Shown piece by piece: positions 1-5,510 of a stretch of DNA of 15,617 nucleotides. The notes beneath the pieces are model-generated. The model was not told the DNA's origin. It was given only the letters and a program-made list of their open reading frames with translations, and did no database searches. This DNA is from Rhodospirillaceae bacterium (GTDB taxonomy: Bacteria; Pseudomonadota; Alphaproteobacteria; TMED109; TMED131): NCBI GenBank assembly GCA_902547175.1, contig CACCMS010000023.1, positions 1 through 15,617 of the forward strand, written 5' to 3'. A program made the translations under genes and the position numbers. How positions within the stretch are numbered: the first letter of the stretch is position 1; every line of letters begins with the position of its first letter.

Positions 1-914
1 GGCATAGCTCTAAATATAAAAACTATTATAGCTGTGCCAACTATAGTATATTGATCTTCTTTTTCTAAATCCTTTATTAAAAGGCGCATTAATATTGCAA
101 TTAATAATAATGAACTAATCAAAATAACTTCCTTTGAAAAAGGCATATTTAGGGTACCCAAAAAAACTGTAAAAATAACAAAGGTACAGCTTCCTAAAAA
201 TATTTGATAATCTAATGTAGTTGTTTTAAATTTAATAGCTTTAGTTTTATTTTGATTTAAAAAGTTAAATAAGACTATTCCAGATACAGATATAGCGGGA
301 ATTATCAATCCATATAAATAAATTTTTCCATAGAGTAAATTAAGATTAACATAATTTTCATTAACTCCTTTAAAAATAAATAGGTTTATTAAACCTACTA
401 TAAGAGAGCCCAAAATTATTGCGAATCTACCGTATAACTGAACAATAGTATGTTCCTTCTTAGTGTTTTTATTTTTTACTTGTTTAGTGATATTTTTAAA
501 ACTTGGTTCTACTGCTTCAACAGTCATAGCATCTGCAACAACATCTTGTAAAACATACCCTACAGGTGTTAGAATCGAGCTAAGTATAAACCAAGTTTTA
601 ATTTCTAAATATTGAATCATGAAGCTTTTGTGTACAAGGATGCCGTACATGGTTAGTAGACTTATTGACACAAGAAAAGCACCCAGGTATACAAAATATT
701 GTTTAAGATTCCAATATTTATCTATTAAAAATCCTATAGGCATCTTAAGAGCCCATGGTATACCTGCCCAAAAACCAATGGAAGCAATAAATGCAGCAGA
801 TAGGCTCAAATAATCTTTAATAAAAAAAATACCAACAATACTTGTTAGTCCTGAAACTCCAGCAGAGGCATAAATCAATAAGGGTGGTAAATAAGCTATT
901 TTAAAAATAGGCAT
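1..914 (-). CDS. MFS transporter of the BT1 (folate/biopterin transporter-like) family, partial
   Basis: An open frame runs on the minus strand from the ATG at 912-914 to the window edge with no stop, so about 304 N-terminal residues are visible and the C-terminus is outside. The protein is very hydrophobic with several membrane-spanning stretches, so it belongs in the inner membrane. Around residues 54-67 it reads WALKMPIGFLIDKYW, the usual MFS loop 2-3 region. Residues 122-133 read VLQDVVADAMTV followed by E, matching the DVVxDAxxVE signature that I associate with the BT1 branch of the MFS superfamily. Known BT1 members carry folates or biopterin in protists, but the substrate of bacterial members is generally unproven, so I give none. 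The start lies 6 bases after the sugar-nucleotide gene stop, so the two are probably co-transcribed. The Shine-Dalgarno sequence is weak. Family call fairly confident, substrate unknown. Confidence 0.72.
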   Translation of the reverse strand, partial: MPIFKIAYLPPLLIYASAGVSGLTSIVGIFFIKDYLSLSAAFIASIGFWAGIPWALKMPIGFLIDKYWNLKQYFVYLGAFLVSISLLTMYGILVHKSFMIQYLEIKTWFILSSILTPVGYVLQDVVADAMTVEAVEPSFKNITKQVKNKNTKKEHTIVQLYGRFAIILGSLIVGLINLFIFKGVNENYVNLNLLYGKIYLYGLIIPAISVSGIVLFNFLNQNKTKAIKFKTTTLDYQIFLGSCTFVIFTVFLGTLNMPFSKEVILISSLLLIAILMRLLIKDLEKEDQYTIVGTAIIVFIFRAM

Positions 915-920
915 TTTAAA

Positions 921-2300
921 TTATCTTTTATATATATCCTTAAACCTTTTTATGTCATCTTCCTCTAAATATTCACCGGTTTGTACTTCTATCATAATAA
1001 GGTCTTTTTTAGATTTGTTTTCTATTCTATGAACTTCTCCCTTTTTAATAAATGTTGATTGATTTGCATTCAATTTAAATTGTTTTTTTCCTTTAGTAAT
1101 GAATGCAGTACCATTAATAACAATCCAGTGCTCTGAACGTTTATAGTGTTTTTGTAATGAAATTTTGTGCCCTGGTAAAATATGCAACTTCTTTACTTTG
1201 TAGCCATTTCCTTGATCTAGGTTAATAAAACTTCCCCAAGGTCTATTTGATTCTGATTCATTTAAGATTTCTTTATTTTTCCTTTTATGTATTTTTTTAA
1301 CAAGTTCTTTTATTGTATTAGTATTATCTTTTTTTGAAACCAAAGTCATATCTCTGGTATTAATTATATTTAAGTCTTTTACATCATTTGTAATAAGGAT
1401 TTTATGATTAGAAAACATAAAGCAGTTTTCAGTATTAATACTTTCAACATTACCTATTGATTTTTTAACTTTGTATATAGACTCAAATGTACCTAAATCA
1501 CTCCATGGAATATCAAGCTGGACTACAATTTTTTCAAATTCTTTTTCAAGGATAGCATAGTCAAATGAAATCGAAGGAACTTGACCCCAATATTTTTTAT
1601 CTAGAAATATAAACTCCATTTCTTTTCTTGAGCACTCTTGGCTTTTTCCTACCAATGAATAAAGTTTTTTATTAAATTGATTAAAAAGTGATTTTAAATA
1701 ACTATTTTTAACTACTACTATGCCTGAATTCCATAAAGCACCTAGTCTATGTAGCTTTATAGCTTTTGTCTTTTTAGGTTTCTCTATAAAGGAGTCGACT
1801 TTAAAGCTATCTTTCAATACATAATTCTTTTTATATTTAATATAACCATAGTGTATATTAGGTTCTTTGCTCTTTAAACCAAGAATTACTAATTTATTAT
1901 TTAATGCTATTTTATTCGCTTTTAATAACCCTTGAATAAATTTTTTATTATTTTTGATATGATGGTCAGATGGAAGAAAGCACAGCACTTCCTCATCTTT
2001 ACAAAAGAAAGTTGAAGCTGCAAAGGCTGGTGCTGTATTTTTAGGCTTGTCCTCCAATAAGAGTTTATCGTATTTTGCATTACAGTTTATTAGACTCTTT
2101 AGAACATTAAACCTTTGATTTCTATTTGAAATTATTATGGGTTTTGTGAAATTTGAGTTATTAACTCTATTTAGCGTTTCTTCAAACAAATTAGTTTTTT
2201 CGTTAAAGATATCAAAGAATTGTTTAGGTTTATTTTCTCTAGATAAAGGCCAAAGCCTAGTACCAGATCCGCCTGAAAGGATAATAGGCTTAATTTTCAT
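921..2300 (-). CDS. manC: Mannose-1-phosphate guanylyltransferase / mannose-6-phosphate isomerase (bifunctional, ManC/AlgA/CpsB type)
   Basis: The 459-residue protein has the length and two-domain order of bifunctional type II PMI-GMP enzymes, which interconvert fructose-6-P and mannose-6-P and form GDP-mannose from mannose-1-P and GTP. The N-terminal nucleotidyltransferase shows GGSGTRLWPLSR (10-21), KPKQF (24-28), LPSDHH (109-114), FIEKP (171-175), LWNSGI (189-194) and PWSDLG (265-270). The C-terminal cupin (about 350-455) starts with RPWG (353-356) and carries QxHxxRxEHW (383-392), a further His at 424 and the closing QTGEYLEEDDI (440-450). Q383, H385, E390 and H424 are the likely metal-binding isomerase residues. 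GDP-mannose feeds cytosolic synthesis of polysaccharide, O-antigen or GDP-fucose-type sugars; no glycosyltransferase is visible here to say which. The start overlaps the end of the cytochrome c gene by 11 bases, implying coupled translation. Confidence 0.95.
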   Translation of the reverse strand: MKIKPIILSGGSGTRLWPLSRENKPKQFFDIFNEKTNLFEETLNRVNNSNFTKPIIISNRNQRFNVLKSLINCNAKYDKLLLEDKPKNTAPAFAASTFFCKDEEVLCFLPSDHHIKNNKKFIQGLLKANKIALNNKLVILGLKSKEPNIHYGYIKYKKNYVLKDSFKVDSFIEKPKKTKAIKLHRLGALWNSGIVVVKNSYLKSLFNQFNKKLYSLVGKSQECSRKEMEFIFLDKKYWGQVPSISFDYAILEKEFEKIVVQLDIPWSDLGTFESIYKVKKSIGNVESINTENCFMFSNHKILITNDVKDLNIINTRDMTLVSKKDNTNTIKELVKKIHKRKNKEILNESESNRPWGSFINLDQGNGYKVKKLHILPGHKISLQKHYKRSEHWIVINGTAFITKGKKQFKLNANQSTFIKKGEVHRIENKSKKDLIMIEVQTGEYLEEDDIKRFKDIYKR

Positions 2301-2844
2301 TACTAATTGAGTTTTCTCTTAAGTATTTTATAGTATTAAGAAGTTTTTGAGAATCTGAAATGCCTCTATAAGACATCTTTGTACCAGGCGCCCATTCCTT
2401 AGGTTTTTCCAAAAAATAATATAAGTTTACAATACTCCATTTTTTATCAATATTTAAAAAGGTTTTTGAATATTTATAACCTGAAAGATTACCTACCTTT
2501 CTATCAAGAATAGTAGCTAAAGATGGACCTATTTTATTTTTTATAGGCATATTCAAATCATGACAAGATGCACAATTTTTGTTAACAAAAGTTTGCCCTT
2601 TATCTAAATCTGCTTTTTCTAAAAGTTGATTTAATTCTAATTCTGTAATTATTTTTAATTCAGAATCTATACTTACTTTATTAAGATCTTTATTTTTATC
2701 TTCAACATTTTCTATATTATAAGAAAGTTTGCTAACTTTTTTTTTATCTACATTATAAAGTAACTCACTTAGAAATGCAGCTAACAAGTATACTAAGATG
2801 GCAGATAAAATTGCACAAAATATTTTATTTAACTCTGACGACAT
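2290..2844 (-). CDS. Membrane-anchored cytochrome c (CycM / c-552-like)
   Basis: The 184-residue protein begins with one uncleaved-looking hydrophobic segment (about 8-30), then a charged linker (31-80), then a class I cytochrome c domain. The haem site is CASCH at 91-95, with C91 and C94 binding haem and H95 as axial ligand. M157 in PGTKM (153-157) is the expected second axial ligand. The stretch around KIGPSLATILDRKVGNLSGY (104-123) and the final helix with KYLREN resemble mitochondrial cytochrome c and alphaproteobacterial CycM. Such proteins are tethered to the periplasmic face of the inner membrane and pass electrons from the bc1 complex to an aa3-type oxidase; that role is inferred from the family. 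The ATG at 2844 is preceded by an AGGAA Shine-Dalgarno about 7 bases upstream. It is first gene of the minus-strand unit and diverges from kdsB, a neighbour of cycM in other alphaproteobacteria as I recall. Confidence 0.88.
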   Translation of the reverse strand: MSSELNKIFCAILSAILVYLLAAFLSELLYNVDKKKVSKLSYNIENVEDKNKDLNKVSIDSELKIITELELNQLLEKADLDKGQTFVNKNCASCHDLNMPIKNKIGPSLATILDRKVGNLSGYKYSKTFLNIDKKWSIVNLYYFLEKPKEWAPGTKMSYRGISDSQKLLNTIKYLRENSISNEN

Positions 2845-2854
2845 ATTTAATTCC

Positions 2855-2863
2855 TGTTATAAA
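2855..2863 (+). promoter_or_regulatory. Candidate extended -10 promoter for kdsB-pheA
   Basis: The sequence TGTTATAAA matches an extended -10 (TGn followed by TATAAA). It lies in the 64-base gap between two divergent genes and would start transcription near 2871, giving a leader of about 38 bases before the kdsB ATG. No good -35 is seen, which extended -10 promoters can tolerate. It has not been tested against the background of AT-rich sequence. Confidence 0.4.
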
Positions 2864-2877
2864 TTTTTTAATATATT

Positions 2878-2883
2878 ATTATA
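2878..2883 (-). promoter_or_regulatory. Candidate -10 element for the cytochrome c operon
   Basis: Read on the minus strand, this hexamer is a perfect TATAAT. It would start transcription near 2871 and leave a leader of about 27 bases before the cytochrome c ATG. No convincing -35 is visible 17 bases upstream. In DNA this AT-rich, a matching hexamer alone is weak evidence. Confidence 0.35.
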
Positions 2884-2908
2884 TTTAGGTAAAGATTAAA
2901 ATAATTTT

Positions 2909-3643
2909 ATGAATAATGATACTTTAATAGTTATACCTATTAGAATGGCATCATCGAGATTGCCTGGTAAGCCGTTAATTGACATTAATGGAAAAACTAT
3001 GGTTGCTCACGTTTGGGAAAAAGCAGTATTATCTAAATGCGGAGATGTAATTGTTGCTTGTTGTGACAAAGAAGCTAGAGATTATCTTCATAAAAAACAC
3101 ATACCTTATGTGATGACTAAAAAAAAACTAAATAGTGGTACTGATAGAGTATATAATGCTATGAATAATTTATTAAAAAAAAAGTTATATAAATATATAA
3201 TTAATTTGCAAGGAGATGTTCCTAATATATCCCCAAAGATAATTAAGAAATTAGCTTTAATTATAAGACAAAAATCTGTGGCCATGGCAACCTTAGTCTC
3301 TAAAATTAAAGATCCTAAGTTTATTAATGATAAAAATATTGTAAAGACTGCTATTATTAAACATTTAAAATTTTATAAAGCACTTTATTTTTCAAGGTCT
3401 CCTATACCCCATGGATCTAATGAGTTTTTTGAACACATAGGTATATATGCTTATAAAATTAACACCTTAAAAAGGTTTGTAAATTTGAAAATGGGCCAAC
3501 TAGAAAAGACAGAATCTTTAGAGCAACTAAGAGCATTAGAAAATGGTATAGATATTATTGTAGGCAAAGTTAATAAAGCCCCATATAGTATAGATACGCT
3601 AAAGGATTTAAATTTTTTTTTAAAAAATGAGTTAATTAAATGA
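2909..3643 (+). CDS. kdsB: 3-deoxy-manno-octulosonate cytidylyltransferase (CMP-KDO synthetase)
   Basis: KdsB activates KDO with CTP to give CMP-KDO, the donor used to build the inner core of lipopolysaccharide in the cytosol. The 244-residue length is typical. The N-terminal nucleotide-binding motif reads IPIRMASSRLPGKPL (9-23). Further family landmarks are SGTDRV (76-81), NLQGDVPNI (99-107), the YFSRSPIPHG segment (160-169) with HIGIYAY (176-182), and LEQLRALENG (204-213) near the C-terminus. The DVP in place of the common DEP after LQG is, from memory, seen in alphaproteobacteria and does not suggest loss of function. It is the first gene of a two-gene plus-strand unit and overlaps pheA by 4 bases (ATGA), so the two should be translationally coupled. 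Its presence implies a KDO-containing LPS. Confidence 0.95.
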   Translation: MNNDTLIVIPIRMASSRLPGKPLIDINGKTMVAHVWEKAVLSKCGDVIVACCDKEARDYLHKKHIPYVMTKKKLNSGTDRVYNAMNNLLKKKLYKYIINLQGDVPNISPKIIKKLALIIRQKSVAMATLVSKIKDPKFINDKNIVKTAIIKHLKFYKALYFSRSPIPHGSNEFFEHIGIYAYKINTLKRFVNLKMGQLEKTESLEQLRALENGIDIIVGKVNKAPYSIDTLKDLNFFLKNELIK

Positions 3644-4476
3644 AAAAAAAAATTGCATATCAAGGTAGGCCCGGAGCTTATTCACATTTAGTTTGTATAA
3701 AAGCTTTTCCAGATCATGAACCAGTACCATGTGAGTCCTTTGAAGAGGTTTTTAAAAAAACTGAAAAGAAGGAAACTGAAATATCTTTAATACCAATAGA
3801 AAACTCACAAGCAGGCAGAGTTGCTGATATTCATAATTTATTACCCATGTCAAATTTAGTAATTACTGGAGAATATTTTCATAAAGTGAGCCATCATTTA
3901 TTAGGGTGTTCTGGTAGCTCTTTAGACTCTATTAAAACTGCTGAAAGTCATTTACATGCTTTAGCACAATGTAAGAATTTTTTGAGTAAAAATAAAATTA
4001 AGCCAATTATAAGTGCAGATACTGCGGGTGCCGCAGAAGAAATATCTAAAGTAAAAAGTAATAGTAGAGCGGCAATAGCATCAGAATTAGCAGCTCATAT
4101 TTATAATTTAACTATAATAAGCTCTAATATAGAAGATGATATTCATAACACCACTAGATTTTTATTTATGAAAAAAAATTTTGAAGAAGTAAGAATTAAG
4201 GGAACTGATTATATCACTAGTTTTATTTTTCAAGTAAGAAACATACCTTCTGCATTATTTAAAGCATTAGGAGGGTTTTCTACTAATAAAATAAATATGT
4301 TAAAATTAGAGAGCTACATGCTAAAGGGGTCATTTAAAGCTACGCAGTTTTATGTTGATATAGAGGGACATCCTGAAGATGATAATGTAAAACAAGCATT
4401 TGAAGAATTAGGTTTCTTTTCAAAGGAAGTAAAAATTTTAGGTTATTATCCTTCTTCTGAATTGAGGAAAAGTTAG
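3640..4476 (+). CDS. pheA: Prephenate dehydratase with C-terminal ACT domain
   Basis: This 278-residue enzyme converts prephenate to phenylpyruvate, the penultimate step of phenylalanine synthesis. It is the stand-alone form without a chorismate mutase domain. The catalytic part (about 3-178) opens with IAYQGRPGAYSH and contains PIENSQAGRV (52-61), ESHLHALAQC (102-111) and the hallmark TTRF (171-174), whose Thr is essential in characterised enzymes. An ACT domain (about 191-272), which in relatives binds phenylalanine for feedback control, includes PSALFKALGGF (203-213) and KLESYM (222-227). The classical ESRP motif is ESY here, which I recall as usual in alphaproteobacteria, so phenylalanine sensing may still operate. 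The start codon overlaps the kdsB stop (ATGA). The gene ends one base before the converging nudC stop. Confidence 0.95.
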   Translation: MKKKIAYQGRPGAYSHLVCIKAFPDHEPVPCESFEEVFKKTEKKETEISLIPIENSQAGRVADIHNLLPMSNLVITGEYFHKVSHHLLGCSGSSLDSIKTAESHLHALAQCKNFLSKNKIKPIISADTAGAAEEISKVKSNSRAAIASELAAHIYNLTIISSNIEDDIHNTTRFLFMKKNFEEVRIKGTDYITSFIFQVRNIPSALFKALGGFSTNKINMLKLESYMLKGSFKATQFYVDIEGHPEDDNVKQAFEELGFFSKEVKILGYYPSSELRKS

Positions 4477-4488
4477 TTTAACTTTTTT
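4468..4488. terminator. Candidate bidirectional hairpin terminator between pheA and nudC
   Basis: An inverted repeat AAAAGTTA/TAACTTTT with a 3-base loop sits exactly over the two converging stop codons (pheA TAG 4474-4476, nudC TAA 4478-4480). On the plus strand the second arm runs into six T residues (4483-4488). On the minus strand the other arm gives four T residues. The stem has only one G-C pair, so it is weak by usual intrinsic-terminator standards, but placement and T-tracts make it the best candidate for ending both transcripts. Confidence 0.42.
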
Positions 4489-5356
4489 GCCAATGTGCTA
4501 TTAGACTATGCGCAATAGCATATTTTTTTGGAAGTATTATTTTTTTTTTATTTTTAAGGTTTAAAAGCTCTTTTTTAGTAACCCAAATAGCATCTTCAAT
4601 TTCTGATTTATTTATTTTAAGCTTAACTGAAGAACTTACTGCTTCAAAACCTACCATTAAATTATTAGCAAAAGGCCAAAATTGAGAGAAAAGATAATTT
4701 ATATTCTTTAATTTTAAACCAACTTCTTCATAAGCCTCTCTAATTACAGTTTGTTCTAAGGACTCATTGGGCTCACAAAATCCTGCAATACAGGAATATA
4801 GGTTTTGTTTCCAGTTTTTACCTCTAGCTAATAATATTCTATTTTGGTTTTTAATTAGTATGATTACAGTGGGATCTATTTTTGGAAATATTTTTTTTAG
4901 GCAACTTTTATTTGTGCATTCTATATAACCCTTTAAATTGTTAAATCTATTTTTTGCTCCGCATTTGGAACAAAACTTATTTTCGTTTTTCCATCTTTCT
5001 AAAAAAAATAAAGCAGATAAATAAGACACGTGCTCATTGTTAACTAAATTTATGCATTCTCTTAAATTTACTAAAGAGAAAATTCTATTCTCCAATATCG
5101 TTTTAATTTTTGTTAATGAAACAGAGGCTCCTATGAAAACGGTTTTATTTTTCTTGCCTAAAAAATAAAGATTTTCTCTTTTAATTTTTAGTTTATTCAA
5201 TTCTCTAAATTTTAAAAAACAGTTTTTATTATTAAATAATATTATTTTATTATTCGCCATAAAAGAACACTCATAAAATAGATTAGATTTAAAAGGGTTA
5301 TCATTTCTTTCCAAATCAATTTTATTTTTTATTGAAAATAGGTGCAAATTTTGCAT
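4478..5356 (-). CDS. nudC: NAD(H) pyrophosphatase / RNA-decapping Nudix hydrolase, NudC type
   Basis: The 292-residue protein has the three-part NudC layout: an N-terminal NudC-like region (1-120), a zinc ribbon and a Nudix domain. The zinc ribbon supplies C129, C132, C147 and C152. The Nudix box is complete at 192-214 (G-x5-E-x7-R-E-x2-E-E-x-G-L), with E207, E210 and E211 expected to bind catalytic metal. Relatives hydrolyse NADH to NMNH and AMP and remove NAD caps from RNA. The NudC-specific motif SQPWPFPxS is recognisable but altered to SQFWPFANN (224-232), so the second Pro and the final Ser are lost; nicotinamide specificity may differ. The start at 5356 has no evident Shine-Dalgarno. 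It is a single-gene minus transcript diverging from the SRP RNA and converging on pheA. Confidence 0.88.
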   Translation of the reverse strand: MQNLHLFSIKNKIDLERNDNPFKSNLFYECSFMANNKIILFNNKNCFLKFRELNKLKIKRENLYFLGKKNKTVFIGASVSLTKIKTILENRIFSLVNLRECINLVNNEHVSYLSALFFLERWKNENKFCSKCGAKNRFNNLKGYIECTNKSCLKKIFPKIDPTVIILIKNQNRILLARGKNWKQNLYSCIAGFCEPNESLEQTVIREAYEEVGLKLKNINYLFSQFWPFANNLMVGFEAVSSSVKLKINKSEIEDAIWVTKKELLNLKNKKKIILPKKYAIAHSLIAHWQKS

Positions 5357-5389
5357 TTTTTAATACTAACTATTATTTAATTTATTAAC

Positions 5390-5399
5390 ATGATATCAT
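5390..5399. promoter_or_regulatory. Palindromic extended -10 between nudC and the SRP RNA gene (possible bidirectional promoter)
   Basis: ATGATATCAT is a perfect 10-base palindrome, so both strands read TG-A-TATCAT, an extended -10. On the plus strand the hexamer at 5394-5399 is 7 bases before 5407, exactly where the SRP RNA 5' end is expected from its terminal helix. On the minus strand the hexamer at 5395-5390 would start transcription near 5382 and give nudC a leader of about 26 bases. No strong -35 is visible either way (TATTAT at 5371-5376 for plus). The plus assignment is supported by the spacing; the minus assignment rests on symmetry alone. Confidence 0.55.
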
Positions 5400-5406
5400 T
5401 TAATTT

Positions 5407-5498
5407 GGAAGGTTTAGTTGGATACTTTAGAGTGCTTAACCAGTCAGGTCTGAAAGGAAGCAGCTGAGGTATTTTAAGGTAGGTCAGCTCAACCTTCC
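5407..5498 (+). ncRNA. ffs: Small bacterial signal recognition particle RNA (4.5S-like)
   Basis: This RNA binds Ffh to form the particle that delivers nascent membrane proteins to the FtsY receptor. The core segment CAGTCAGGTCTGAAAGGAAG with the following CAGC (5441-5464) matches the conserved SRP domain IV. The apical loop is GAAA (5452-5455), a GNRA tetraloop closed by T5451-G5456, C5450-G5457 and T5449-A5458, with the internal loop sequences CAGG and GGAAGCAG in place. The ends pair perfectly over eight bases (GGAAGGTT 5407-5414 with AACCTTCC 5491-5498). More helix follows at 5416-5420/5485-5489 and 5423-5429/5475-5481. A length of about 92 bases suits the small, Alu-lacking form. No terminator follows: the dnaX Shine-Dalgarno begins two bases later, so the RNA is probably cut from a longer transcript. 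Confidence 0.95.
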
Positions 5499-5499
5499 T

Positions 5500-5505
5500 A
5501 AGGAA
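5500..5505 (+). promoter_or_regulatory. dnaX ribosome-binding site abutting the SRP RNA 3' end
   Basis: AAGGAA ends 5 bases before the dnaX ATG at 5511. It starts one base after the last paired base of the SRP RNA. The bases GGAA (5502-5505) can pair with TTCC (5495-5498) of the SRP 3' strand over a TAA loop, so SRP folding and access to this site may compete. Confidence 0.7.
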
Positions 5506-5510
5506 AGAAA

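Noticed and set aside
619..813. Short plus-strand open frame of 64 codons
   Set aside because: It lies antisense to the BT1-type transporter, which is open over the whole region and has family motifs. The short frame has no Shine-Dalgarno or recognisable domain.
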